Assembly: GCF_900141835.1 (NCBI RefSeq)
Contig: NZ_FQZD01000015.1
Coordinates: forward strand, 1-64,000
Direction: 5' to 3'
DNA: 64,000 nucleotides
Source of the DNA: Propionispora hippei DSM 15287
Lineage (GTDB): Bacteria > Bacillota > Negativicutes > Propionisporales > Propionisporaceae
Under the pieces are notes generated by a model, which worked only from the letters and a program-made list of their open reading frames with translations, did not search any database and was not told the origin of the DNA. Every line of letters starts with the position of its first letter. Within the stretch, counting starts at the first letter, position 1. Below are positions 26,243 to 35,337 of this stretch, piece after piece. The position numbers and the translations under genes are program-made.

Positions 26243-26249
26243 GCGGTCA

Positions 26250-26888
26250 TTACGGCGTGCAGGGCATGTCCACATATTGCGGCTGCAGGCGGGTTACCCG
26301 GGCGGTGGCGGCCGTCCAATCGGTCACCTTTTCCTCCAGGACCGTCTCATTGCCGCAGCTTTCCAGGGTGAGAATCTTGACTTTTTCGTAGTATTCCTTG
26401 GCGATAATCGGATAGCCGTTTAGGCGCAGGTTGTTTTCCAGGACGCCCTGCAGCGTATAATCGGCTTCGATAGCCATCGTGGTATGCAGCCGGCGCTCCA
26501 CAAGCCCGACGGCGGCCAGCCCGACGGCAGCAGCTTTGCCATAGGCGCGGATTAGTCCGCCGGCACCCAGCTTGATGCCGCCGAAATAGCGGGTGACGAC
26601 GATTACCGTATTGGTCAGGACCGCTTTTTTCAGAACCTCCAGGATGGGGCGGCCGGCCGTGCCGCTTGGTTCGCCGTCATCGTCAGCCTTTTGATACTGC
26701 TCGTTGTCGCCGATGATATAGGCCGAGCAGTTATGAGTAGCGTCCCAATGCTTCTTTTTGATAGCTACAATGAACTGGGCCGCCTCCGTCTCGGTTTCAG
26801 CCCGGCTGACATAAGTCAGAAACCGTGATTTGCTGATCTCATAGGAAGCTTCGCCGGAACCGGCTACGGTACGATAATTTGTCTGCAT
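26250..26888 (-). CDS. YigZ family protein (IMPACT/UPF0029)
   Basis: A 212-residue member of the conserved YigZ family: N-terminal UPF0029 domain (KSRFLTYVSRAETE, KKHWDATHNCSAYIIG, DDDGEPSGTAGRPIL, VVTRYFGGIKLGAGGLIRAYG) and a C-terminal DUF1949 ferredoxin-like domain. Its biochemical role is unsettled; eukaryotic IMPACT binds the translation regulator GCN1. Convergent with the MATE gene, seven bases apart. Confidence 0.9.
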   Translation of the reverse strand: MQTNYRTVAGSGEASYEISKSRFLTYVSRAETETEAAQFIVAIKKKHWDATHNCSAYIIGDNEQYQKADDDGEPSGTAGRPILEVLKKAVLTNTVIVVTRYFGGIKLGAGGLIRAYGKAAAVGLAAVGLVERRLHTTMAIEADYTLQGVLENNLRLNGYPIIAKEYYEKVKILTLESCGNETVLEEKVTDWTAATARVTRLQPQYVDMPCTP

Positions 26889-27136
26889 GTAATGAACACC
26901 TCCCTCTTAGCATACCATAACGGTTTTGCCAGACCAAGCCATATTCCCTGCGGTGCTTACCGGCAGGTTGTTGATGGCTCTCTGCTCTGCAACAGGAAGA
27001 AGGCTAGAGGACACTCACTGACTGCTGCCAAGCTGGTGACGGAGGAATTTAATAAAATATTAGGGAATTTTAAGATTTTTTAGGATATCCATTTACATAG
27101 GTTTACAGGATTTGATATTATTTTAACGGTATAGAT
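26889..27136. other. Gene-free gap before element D2
   Basis: AT-rich sequence with no credible gene; the 63-codon frame beginning at 26892 has no family resemblance and no ribosome site. Possible promoters for the divergent YigZ and sulfatase genes must lie here or inside D2. Confidence 0.4.
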
Positions 27137-27304
27137 AGTGTAGTGTGGTAACAAACCCATATTTCAATCAAATCGCTTGTCGGAATTTCCATCTGCTGGG
27201 TTGTCGTCAATCGGCGTAGGAACTACTACGCCTCATTTCTCCGCCTTGCAGGTGAAAATTTATTCTGCGTCCTTTGATCAAAATATGAACCTGTCACTAT
27301 ACTA
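27137..27304 (+). repeat. Palindromic element, family B/D, copy D2
   Basis: Outer arms CATATTTCAATCAAA / TTTGATCAAAATATG, an inner stem ATCTGC / GCAGGT, conserved GGGTTGTCGTC, the small hairpin GGCGTAG..CTACGCC and CTCATTTCTCCGCC. The order matches D1 and B while the paired segments differ in sequence. It ends 38 bp before the sulfatase start codon. Confidence 0.7.
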
Positions 27305-27342
27305 AGTGCTTATTTTTTATAAGGGTGGAGGCAGTCAGTTAC

Positions 27343-29217
27343 ATGGAATTACAGACAAGGACGGCAGACGGTAGTAAGGTTTCGGCGTTTTTCAGCCAGC
27401 TTAGAGAAAGGCTGAAGACGCGGCAAATGGCCGAACATTATGTGCTGCTGTACGCGGTATTATCCGTTTTGATTAAGTCCGTGATTGTTGTCGGTATTGT
27501 CAATCAGACAAATTTTCTGATTCATTCCTGGATTCAGGTAGCTTATGTGGTTCCGACCTATTCGGTTTATTTTTCGTTTATGTTCATTTTTCTTTCCTTC
27601 GCTTTTTTGTTGCGCGACAGAAAGCGGCTTTGGTATATTGTCGCTTTTGATATAGCCTGCTCGCTGATGCTGCTGTTTGATTTATGGTATTTCAGAGCCT
27701 TTGGCACCTTTATTTCGATCCATATTGTCAAACAGTACGTCAATTTACCCAATCTTTCCGGCAGTATTTTGTCGATTATCAGCCGGGAGGATATCGCCTT
27801 ATTTATCGACCTGCCTTTTTTGGTGTACTGGGTTATGAAACGTCCGAGCTTGTACCTCCAGGCCAAACGGGCTGTGCCGGTCTGCCTCGCCCTGATTGCC
27901 GTATCCAGCGCCTATCTGTCTTATGCTCATTATGTATATGATCTTTCGGATGAGCGGGGCAAAAGGCAATATCTGTTTGAGATGTGCTGGGCGCCGACCC
28001 AGACGATTACCGATCTTTCGCCGCTGGGCTATCATTTGTTTGAGGCGTACAATTATCTGACCGAATGCCAGCAGCTTGTGCTAAGTGATGCCGACCGGCA
28101 GGAAATTGAAGGCTGGTACACGCAGAAGCAGGAAAATCTGCCGGGCAATTTGTATAAAGGCATGTTTAAAGGCAAAAATCTGATTGTCATTCAGGTGGAA
28201 TCACTGGAAACCTTCTATCTGAAGAACGAACTGGATGGACAGGAGCTTACACCAAATTTAAACCGTCTGCTTAAGCACAGCATTTTCTTCCCCGAGTTTT
28301 TCGAACAGGTCAATGTGGGAACGACCTCCGACGCCGAATTTATGGCCAATACGTCGGTGTACCCGGTCCGCATGGGCGCTACCTATTTTCGCTATCCTGA
28401 CAATACTTACAATTCGTTGCCCAAGCTGTTTGACCGGCGCGGCTACTCGGTCATGGCCGCCCATCCCGATAACCGGGGCTATTGGAACTGGATGCATGCC
28501 ATGCATTCCATCGGCTACGACAATTGTATTGACTCCAACTATTTTGTGGCCGATGAGATTATCGGCCTGGGTCTAAGCGACGCTTCCTTCCTACGCCAGC
28601 TTGAGCCGTTTATCAAAGAGCAGCAGCAGCCGTTTTTTACCTTCCTGATTACGCTGACCAATCACGGTCCCTTTGAATTGCCGGACAAATACAAGGTGCT
28701 TTCGGTAGACAAAAAGTTTGCCGGAACCAAAATGGGCGCCAGCTTTCATACTGTACGGTATACTGATGAACAGATCGGTAAATTTCTGGACAAGCTGGAT
28801 GCCGATGGCTTGTTGGATAACACGGTGGTTGTCATTTATGGCGATCATAACGGCGTACATAAATTCTACAGTGAGGAGATTCCCACTATTAAGCCAGCCG
28901 ACGACTGGTGGTTTTCCAACAATCACCGGGTGCCTTTCCTTATTTATCAGAAAAACCTGGCCGGTGAGGAAGTCTGGACCCGCGGCGGGCATATTGATAT
29001 TCTGCCGACAATTGCCTACATCATGGGAATTGATGAGGCAGAATACGCCCGGACGGCCATGGGCCGCAATCTCTTAAATACCAACAAGGATTTTGCCGTG
29101 CTGGTGGACGGGCAGGTTGTCGGGGAAGCCGGAAATCCGGCGGACAAAGACCATGCCGTACGGGGATTGGAAGTGGCTGATAAGATTATTCGGAGCAGTT
29201 ATTTTGGTAAGCGTTGA
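27343..29217 (+). CDS. LTA-synthase-like membrane sulfatase/phosphoglycerol transferase
   Basis: A 624-residue alkaline-phosphatase-superfamily enzyme with five N-terminal transmembrane helices (to about residue 200) and an extracytoplasmic catalytic domain. Metal and nucleophile sites are visible: IVIQVESLE, the nucleophilic threonine in NVGTTSDAEF, NHGPFELP and VVIYGDHNG. The layout is that of LtaS, which polymerises glycerol phosphate. If the host is a diderm Negativicute, as the rest of the window suggests, it more likely decorates another polymer with phosphoglycerol. ATG 27343 follows GGTGGAGG. Confidence 0.88.
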   Translation: MELQTRTADGSKVSAFFSQLRERLKTRQMAEHYVLLYAVLSVLIKSVIVVGIVNQTNFLIHSWIQVAYVVPTYSVYFSFMFIFLSFAFLLRDRKRLWYIVAFDIACSLMLLFDLWYFRAFGTFISIHIVKQYVNLPNLSGSILSIISREDIALFIDLPFLVYWVMKRPSLYLQAKRAVPVCLALIAVSSAYLSYAHYVYDLSDERGKRQYLFEMCWAPTQTITDLSPLGYHLFEAYNYLTECQQLVLSDADRQEIEGWYTQKQENLPGNLYKGMFKGKNLIVIQVESLETFYLKNELDGQELTPNLNRLLKHSIFFPEFFEQVNVGTTSDAEFMANTSVYPVRMGATYFRYPDNTYNSLPKLFDRRGYSVMAAHPDNRGYWNWMHAMHSIGYDNCIDSNYFVADEIIGLGLSDASFLRQLEPFIKEQQQPFFTFLITLTNHGPFELPDKYKVLSVDKKFAGTKMGASFHTVRYTDEQIGKFLDKLDADGLLDNTVVVIYGDHNGVHKFYSEEIPTIKPADDWWFSNNHRVPFLIYQKNLAGEEVWTRGGHIDILPTIAYIMGIDEAEYARTAMGRNLLNTNKDFAVLVDGQVVGEAGNPADKDHAVRGLEVADKIIRSSYFGKR

Positions 29218-29299
29218 TCTCCTGGTTCCGTTCTAAGCATGGTCCGTTTACCACGGCGATAAATCGTATTGATTGTCAAGTTTCTCTTAGACCGTTTTA

Positions 29300-29481
29300 C
29301 TTGGTACTTTTGCCATGATGCAAAAGTACCAAAAAATCTAGGCCTGTCCTCCAACATACTTGAAAAATTGCCGGCTTCCTAAAATCCATAAACTCGCTTT
29401 GCTCAAACAAATGGATTTCTTAACGGAAGCCGGCAATTTTTCATCCTGCGGAACGTATGTTTCCGGAAAAGGCCGAACGGG
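29300..29481 (-). repeat. Intergenic repeat family A, copy A3
   Basis: Read on the minus strand it begins near CGTTCGGCC.TTTCCGGAAA and GTTCCGCAGGATG, has a perfect stem GAAAAATTGCCGGCTTCC / GGAAGCCGGCAATTTTTC enclosing GTTAAGAAATCC and TGTTTGAGCAAAGCGAGTTT, then AGGCCTAGATTTTTT and a terminal hairpin GGTACTTTTGC / GCAAAAGTACC around ATCATG. The stem bases TGCCGG replace TAGTACC of copy A2, with pairing kept. Confidence 0.8.
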
Positions 29482-29487
29482 GACCCC

Positions 29488-29528
29488 CAATGGCTGCTAC
29501 AACAATAATTTTGTAGCAGCCATTTTTA
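29488..29528 (+). terminator. Terminator after the sulfatase gene
   Basis: TGGCTGCTACAA / TTGTAGCAGCCA with an 8-nt loop and TTTTT following on the plus strand. Confidence 0.75.
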
Positions 29529-29566
29529 ATGTGGGCATGAAAGGGAAAGTGGCAAACAACCTTTTT

Positions 29567-31732
29567 TTAGGAGGCTGTTGGCTGCAAGGTTTCTAAAAAG
29601 ACCTGGACCAGTTCGGGGTCGAACTGGCTGCCGGCGCAGCGCCGGAGTTCGGTCTGCGCCTCTTCGGTAGTTTTGGCCTGCCGGTACGGTGTGGTGCGCT
29701 GCATGGCGTCATAGGCGTCGGTGATGGCGATAATGCGGCTGAACAGCGGGATTTTGGGCCCCTCAATACCGCAGGGATAGCCGGTGCCGTCCCAGCGCTC
29801 ATGGTGGGAGGCGATAAAGTCAGACACATTGAACAGTTCGGGTATGGCTTTGGCAATCCGGCTGCCGATTTCCGGATGCCGCTTGATTTCCAGCCATTCA
29901 CGCTCTGTCAGCGGCCCGGGTTTTACCAGGATATCTCTGGCAATGCCGACTTTTCCCACATCATGGTACTGGGCGGCCAGGGACAGTTGCTGCAATTCCC
30001 GCCTGGTAAGCTGCAGTTTTTCGCCGATCAGGGAAGACCATTGCTGGATGGCTTTGGCATGGGCCGTATGATGATGATCCCACAGCTCGGCTGTCTGGAT
30101 GAGGGTGGATAGTAAAATTTGCCGTGTTTTCTTGCGGCTTTTTTCCTTGTTTTGATACATCATGTCATCGGCTTGGTTGAGGAGTTGGTTCAACTCTGAC
30201 GCCTGCGTGGCAGTGGCGCTGCCGCTGGAGGCGGCGATTGGCAGCTCGGGACGCAGGGTATTGTACATACTCAGGGAGGTTCCCAGCTTGTCCAGGCAGC
30301 TGCGGACGGTTATCTCGGTGGCGCCGGGCAGCAATACGATGAACTCATCGCCGCCGACCCGGGCAATGATGTCTTCCAGACGGAAGCTATCGGCCAGCAG
30401 ACGGGCAAAGGTGCGGATCAGTTCATCGCCGGCCTGGTGCCCCAGAGTGTCGTTAATTAATTTCAAACCGTCCACATCACAGACAACCAGACTGAGCGGG
30501 ACTTGCTGGGCTGCGGTCAGGTAATCCCACTGCGTTTCAAAGTAGGTCCGGTTATACAGCCCGGTGAGCTGATCACGGGTACTGAGCAGGCGGTATTTGG
30601 ATTCGGCCTGGGACAGTGCCTGGTTGCTGCTATGCAGCAGTGCAACATGCTCCCGGATGGTGCCCATCATGCTGTTGAAGGCGATGCAGAAGCGGCGCAG
30701 TTCGCTGGGCGACGTTAGATAGCTGTATTCCGGGATGGGCTGTGAGTAGTCATGGTTTTGCACCCGTTGGGCGGCCGCTGAGAGGTGAACAATGGGTTGT
30801 CCCAGATTTAACGCCAGCAGCCAGGTTAAGAGCAGGGTGACGAAGAGCACCAGCACGGCGCCCCACAGGAGATGCTCGATTTGCTGGTAGTAGGGGGCAA
30901 GAGCTTCCGCCTCGTCGATTTCACAAAGGATAATCACGTTGTATTCCGGAATCCACTGGTAAGAGCCGATGACCTGCCTTCCACGGTGATCCTGATAGAC
31001 ACCAATGCCGGACAGTTTGCTTTTGGCCCGCAGGAAGCCCTGGTTGTTCTTGATTGTATCTTTATCGGTGGCGTCCAGCCGGGAGGCGGCAATAATGGAG
31101 CCTTTATCGTCCAACAGATAGCCTTTACTGCTTTCGCTGGGATGGAAACCCTGCATAATGATGCTCAGTGTATCGACCGAAACAGAGGCGAATATCGAGC
31201 CATTCAGTTGATTGTTGTAATCGAAGACCGGATTGGAGAAGACCAAAAGGTTGCGGCCAGTCATCTTGCCGGCCAATATGTCGCTGACAAAGGGTTTTCC
31301 CTCCAACGAAGCCCGGAAGTAATCACGATCCTGTACGTTGATGCCGGGTGGGAACAAGGTGTCCAGCTCGGTGATACCGTCTTTGTTAGCGTAGGCATAG
31401 CTGGAGAAATCAGGAATGCTGTTCAGGCTGGAGTGAAAATCGGCGAGTATCCTTGCTTTGTCGTGGGAACGGACCGAATCTAGCCGGGACAGCACCGTTA
31501 CATCAGCGGCCCGCTCCCGGTACCAGTTCTGCACCGACTGAAGCTGCATACTCATGGCCTGCAGCAGCAGCCGTTCGGCTGTTTCGTAAGTCCGTTCCCT
31601 TTCGTTCCAGCAATAAATGGCGGACAGTACTACAGTTAACAGCAATACAATACCAAGATTCCAGACAATCAGGCGGGACCTTAAGGAATGGTTTTTGATA
31701 GCTGACAGTAGCACCGAATATAAGCGGTTCAT
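29567..31732 (-). CDS. Cache-HAMP-GGDEF-HD-GYP sensor, dual c-di-GMP enzyme
   Basis: A 721-residue membrane receptor. One N-terminal helix (about 20-42), a double-Cache extracytoplasmic sensor (about 45-285), a second helix, HAMP (about 310-365), a GGDEF domain with intact active loop RVGGDEFIVLLPG and a C-terminal HD-GYP domain with HDVGKVGI and HHERWDGTGYP. Both the cyclase and phosphodiesterase signatures are complete, so it may switch between making and degrading c-di-GMP. The Cache ligand is unknown; this sensor class often binds amino acids or organic acids. Confidence 0.92.
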   Translation of the reverse strand: MNRLYSVLLSAIKNHSLRSRLIVWNLGIVLLLTVVLSAIYCWNERERTYETAERLLLQAMSMQLQSVQNWYRERAADVTVLSRLDSVRSHDKARILADFHSSLNSIPDFSSYAYANKDGITELDTLFPPGINVQDRDYFRASLEGKPFVSDILAGKMTGRNLLVFSNPVFDYNNQLNGSIFASVSVDTLSIIMQGFHPSESSKGYLLDDKGSIIAASRLDATDKDTIKNNQGFLRAKSKLSGIGVYQDHRGRQVIGSYQWIPEYNVIILCEIDEAEALAPYYQQIEHLLWGAVLVLFVTLLLTWLLALNLGQPIVHLSAAAQRVQNHDYSQPIPEYSYLTSPSELRRFCIAFNSMMGTIREHVALLHSSNQALSQAESKYRLLSTRDQLTGLYNRTYFETQWDYLTAAQQVPLSLVVCDVDGLKLINDTLGHQAGDELIRTFARLLADSFRLEDIIARVGGDEFIVLLPGATEITVRSCLDKLGTSLSMYNTLRPELPIAASSGSATATQASELNQLLNQADDMMYQNKEKSRKKTRQILLSTLIQTAELWDHHHTAHAKAIQQWSSLIGEKLQLTRRELQQLSLAAQYHDVGKVGIARDILVKPGPLTEREWLEIKRHPEIGSRIAKAIPELFNVSDFIASHHERWDGTGYPCGIEGPKIPLFSRIIAITDAYDAMQRTTPYRQAKTTEEAQTELRRCAGSQFDPELVQVFLETLQPTAS

Positions 31733-31805
31733 AAATCCTCCTTAGACGGAAAGGCCCGGCAGGATAGTCGTTATTCCGTAATTTTGAAGGTGAAATAGGG
31801 AGACG

Positions 31806-33071
31806 TTAGGAAGTAAGCGCGTCGATGAGAAGTCCGATATTTAGCAGACTGACAATGATTCCGATTAAGGCAAGGATCACTTTTAGGCCCAGCTTATTGG
31901 CATATTTGCCCATGACGCGGTGCGAAGAGGTCAGGTAGATCTGCAAAAAGATGGTAATAGGCAACTGGATGCTGAGGATGATCTGCGAGTATACCAAACC
32001 GGTAAAAGGATCGGCGATAAAGTAAATAACCAGCACGGCGAAAAGGTAAGTAAGAGCCACGCCCCAGCGGGTATGGACGTCCTTGATATTGTACGGCTCA
32101 CGGAAGATGCCGGCGAAAATGCTGCCTGCCGCCATTCCGGCCGTACTGGTGGAGGAAAAACCGGCAAAAAGAAGCGCCAGAGCAAATATAACCGAGGCGG
32201 TGCCGCCTAAGAGCGGTCGCAGCATCTGTTCGGCCTGTTCCAGGGTGTCGACATGAAGTCCTGCCTGATAGAAGGTGGCGGCGGCCACGAGGATCATGGC
32301 GCTGTTAATTGCCCAGCCAAGCAGCATGGAAAAGAGGGTATCGAAAAATTCATATTTCAGTTGTTTTTGAATCATCGCTTCGTCTTCCAAATTCCATTGA
32401 CGGCTTTGAATGATTTCTGAATGCAAGAACAGGTTATGCGGCATGACTACGGCGCCCAGCACACTCATGACTATTGGCATGGCGCCGGGCGGAATGTCAG
32501 GCGTGACCCAGCCGCGGGCAGCCTGCAGCCAGTCAATGTTAGCCAGGCTGAGCTCCAGCAGAAAGGAAAAGCCGATGAGGGAGACAAAGCCGACAATCCA
32601 CTTTTCCAACCGCTGATAGGAGCTGGTTAAGAGCAGCAGCGCCGAAGTAAGCGCCGCCGCTACCGTGCCGATCAGAAGCGGCAGGTCGAACAGGATGCGA
32701 AGCGCAATGGCCGCGCCCAGAATTTCCGCTACGGCAGTGGCAATAGCGGCGCCAACCGCCGAAAGCAGGACCAAACGGGACAGCCATTTCGGTAAAAATA
32801 TTGTCGCGGCTTCGGACAGGCAGTAGCCTGTGGCAATGCCTAAGTGAGCCACGTTATGTTGCAGAACGATGAGCATGACCGTGGACAGGGTAACCATCCA
32901 GAGTAAAAGATAGCCATAATCGGCACCAGCCGCGATATTGGCGGCCCAGTTGCCAGGGTCGATAAAGCCGACGGTAACCAAAATGCCGGGGCCAAGATAA
33001 CGCAATAGTTCTCGGGCTCTTACATCCGGCACATGGATGGATTTGGGGAAAATACGGGACCAATTCAGCAG
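31806..33071 (-). CDS. NRAMP/MntH-family divalent metal transporter
   Basis: Proton-coupled Mn2+/Fe2+ importer, about 421 residues and eleven helices. The metal-site motifs are intact: GFIDPGNWAANI on helix 1 (DPGN) and MPHNLFLHSE on helix 6 (MPH). Translation start is unclear: GGAGGTG (33081-33075) is followed by CTG CTG, with CTG 33071 or 33068 at proper distance; upstream TTG 33089 has no SD. No MntR box was recognised. Confidence 0.88.
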   Translation of the reverse strand: MLNWSRIFPKSIHVPDVRARELLRYLGPGILVTVGFIDPGNWAANIAAGADYGYLLLWMVTLSTVMLIVLQHNVAHLGIATGYCLSEAATIFLPKWLSRLVLLSAVGAAIATAVAEILGAAIALRILFDLPLLIGTVAAALTSALLLLTSSYQRLEKWIVGFVSLIGFSFLLELSLANIDWLQAARGWVTPDIPPGAMPIVMSVLGAVVMPHNLFLHSEIIQSRQWNLEDEAMIQKQLKYEFFDTLFSMLLGWAINSAMILVAAATFYQAGLHVDTLEQAEQMLRPLLGGTASVIFALALLFAGFSSTSTAGMAAGSIFAGIFREPYNIKDVHTRWGVALTYLFAVLVIYFIADPFTGLVYSQIILSIQLPITIFLQIYLTSSHRVMGKYANKLGLKVILALIGIIVSLLNIGLLIDALTS

Positions 33072-33089
33072 AAACACCTCCAAATACAA

Positions 33090-33462
33090 TTAATCAGTCT
33101 ATTCGCTAACAAGGGGCTAACTCCTGCCCGGCATTTTGCCGGAAAGAGAGGGATAGTGGGCAGGAAAATGAAAGAATCTAGCGAAAATATGACTAAAATA
33201 GATATTATTGGATAATTTGTTGCGGGATTTAGTTCATCTAGGAGTCGGCGGGCAGGAAAGTCCGGCTGGCGGCAGCCGGGCGATGCCAGGGAATGCTATA
33301 GTATATGACGGTTAGGCGGTACATCATGCAAGAGGCAGCCGGTAAAGACGGCAGATAGTCCGGTCCCGTGGCTGCCGGTACCTAGCGGTATAACTTGGTG
33401 AATTTAATATTTTTTTAGGACGGTCAGACGTGAAAGGGTCGTGCCGGTTGGAGGGGACGCTG
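33090..33462. other. Structured leader region before the GGDEF-EAL gene
   Basis: No gene. From about 33231 to 33400 it is GC-rich with clear inverted pairs (CCGGCT / AGCCGG near 33262-33280; GGCAGCC / GGCTGCC near 33332-33375), then an AT-rich tract with seven T residues. A GGAAAGTCCGG stretch resembles RNase P RNA only by chance. It was compared by eye with c-di-GMP-I/II, Mn2+ and other riboswitch cores and none fits, so it is left unassigned. Confidence 0.35.
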
Positions 33463-35241
33463 GTGAAGAAATACGGATGCCGTAGTTACAAGGATAAGGT
33501 GGGAGGAAGATACCGTCAGCATATCAGGCGTGGCCTGGCGCCTGATGTTGCTACAGGGGAGAAACGTGAAATCGGGCGGGTGTTTCTGGAGGTGGCCAAT
33601 GATATTGTCTGGGAATGGGATATGGCTAACAACCGGCTGCTGTTTGGGGAACGTTGCCGGGAGGGACTGCATATTAGGAACGAGTACGACGGTTTCGAGG
33701 AGTTTGCCGCACTGATTCCACAGGAGGATCAGGAGCTGGTTCGGTCAGCGCTGTCGGAATGTTTGGCCCGCCAAAGCGGGATGCTTACTTTCGAGTGCCG
33801 GATTATGACCTCTCAGGGCTTGAAATGGGTGACTATGCGGGGTAAGGCGGTCTTTGCCAGCGGCGGTAAGCCCTTGTGGCTGGCCGGAACGGTCACCGAT
33901 ATGACTCATGGCAAGATGCAGGAAGAGGCTATCCGCTATTTGACCTATTTTGATGTAGTGACAGGCCTGCCGAACCGGATTTCCCTGCAGGAAACGCTTC
34001 ATCTGGTTTTACGGGAGAAGCGGGACCGCGGCGCGATTCTGTATTTTGATGTGGACAAGTTTAAGGCGATCAATGATACGCTGGGTGTTTCTTTGGGCGA
34101 TAATATTCTTTACATGGTGGCTGAGATGCTGCGGGAGCGGATGGGATCACGGCATTTTTTGGCGAAAGTGGGCGACGATGAATTTGTCATTCTGCTCCAT
34201 GACATCAGTGACCGGCCGTCTGTCCAGAACTATGCCAAACATATTCTTGCCTGTTTTGCCGAACCGTTGAAAGTGGGTAACCGGTCAATTCGGATTGCAA
34301 TCAGTGTCGGTATTGCGCTGCTGCCGGAGGACGGGACAACGATGGAGACGCTGATCAAGCATGCCGAGCTGGCCCTTAGCCGGGCTAAAGGGCAGCCTGA
34401 CAACCGTATTGCCTTTTTTGAACAGTCAATGGCGGATGAAGCTTACCGCAAGCTGGTGCTGGAAGAGGATTTGCGTCACGCTTTAAACAATGACGAGCTG
34501 CTGCTTTACTATCAGCCGATTGTCGATTGTGTGACCGGCAGGGTAAGCGGTTTTGAGGCTTTGCTGCGATGGAACAGTCCGCAGCTTGGCATGGTTTCGC
34601 CGCTCCAGTTTATTCGGCTGGCTGAGGAGACAGGACTGATTATTCCCATTGGCCTCTGGGTGCTGCAGGAGGGCTGTGCTTTTTTGGCCCGGCTGTACCG
34701 GGCCGGTTATGTAGACATGCTGTTGTCGGTTAATGTCTCGATCATTCAGCTTTTACAAAGTGATTTTGTCGAAAGTATGTGGGCCATAGTCAGAGATGCC
34801 GGCATACCGCCGGAACACATCGCCTTCGAGATTACCGAAGGGCTGCTGATGGAAACCTTTGAGGCCAATAGTGAGAAGCTGCGGCTGCTGCGGCAGCGGG
34901 GGATGAAAATCCACCTGGACGATTTTGGCACAGGCTATAGCTCCTTAAAGTATCTGCAGAATTTACCGGTCGATTTGGTTAAGATCGACAAGTCGTTTAT
35001 TGATGAACTGGAAGGCAATGAACATACGGTTCCGTTGGTTGATTCCATCATTGCACTGGTTCACCGGCTAGGGCTGCAGACGGTGGCTGAAGGGGTGGAA
35101 ACCGGGCTGCAGCACAGCCGGCTTGCCTGTTTTGGCTGTGACCGGATTCAGGGTTATCTGATCAGCCGGCCGATGCCGGAAGAACAGGTGCTGCCCTTTT
35201 TAAAGGAATATAAGCCGCGGCAAGACAATAGTAGTACATAG
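33463..35241 (+). CDS. PAS-GGDEF(degenerate)-EAL c-di-GMP phosphodiesterase
   Basis: A 592-residue soluble protein: PAS fold (about 45-160; DIVWEWDMANNRLLFG at its start), GGDEF (about 170-330) and EAL (about 345-585). The cyclase loop reads VGDDEFVILL, with Asp for the second Gly, so synthesis is probably lost and the domain may be regulatory. The EAL site looks intact: EALLRW, ITEGLL, DDFGTGYSSL, KIDKSF. GTG 33463 is chosen for GGAGGGG six bases upstream; GTG 33430 would add eleven residues. Confidence 0.88.
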   Translation: MKKYGCRSYKDKVGGRYRQHIRRGLAPDVATGEKREIGRVFLEVANDIVWEWDMANNRLLFGERCREGLHIRNEYDGFEEFAALIPQEDQELVRSALSECLARQSGMLTFECRIMTSQGLKWVTMRGKAVFASGGKPLWLAGTVTDMTHGKMQEEAIRYLTYFDVVTGLPNRISLQETLHLVLREKRDRGAILYFDVDKFKAINDTLGVSLGDNILYMVAEMLRERMGSRHFLAKVGDDEFVILLHDISDRPSVQNYAKHILACFAEPLKVGNRSIRIAISVGIALLPEDGTTMETLIKHAELALSRAKGQPDNRIAFFEQSMADEAYRKLVLEEDLRHALNNDELLLYYQPIVDCVTGRVSGFEALLRWNSPQLGMVSPLQFIRLAEETGLIIPIGLWVLQEGCAFLARLYRAGYVDMLLSVNVSIIQLLQSDFVESMWAIVRDAGIPPEHIAFEITEGLLMETFEANSEKLRLLRQRGMKIHLDDFGTGYSSLKYLQNLPVDLVKIDKSFIDELEGNEHTVPLVDSIIALVHRLGLQTVAEGVETGLQHSRLACFGCDRIQGYLISRPMPEEQVLPFLKEYKPRQDNSST

Positions 35242-35337
35242 TGGCTATCTTTTAAGTAACAAGCTGCAGCTATTGGCGAGAGGCTGCCGGGGGAACTGTG
35301 ATTCGGATTATCATAATCAGCAATGGGAGGGAATGGA

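Noticed and set aside
26892..27083. 63-codon ORF between the yigZ and sulfatase genes
   Set aside because: No SD, no family resemblance; begins opposite the yigZ ribosome site.
33250..33310. GGAAAGTCCGG stretch resembling RNase P RNA
   Set aside because: Only this short core matches; the other conserved RNase P regions and the expected length are missing.
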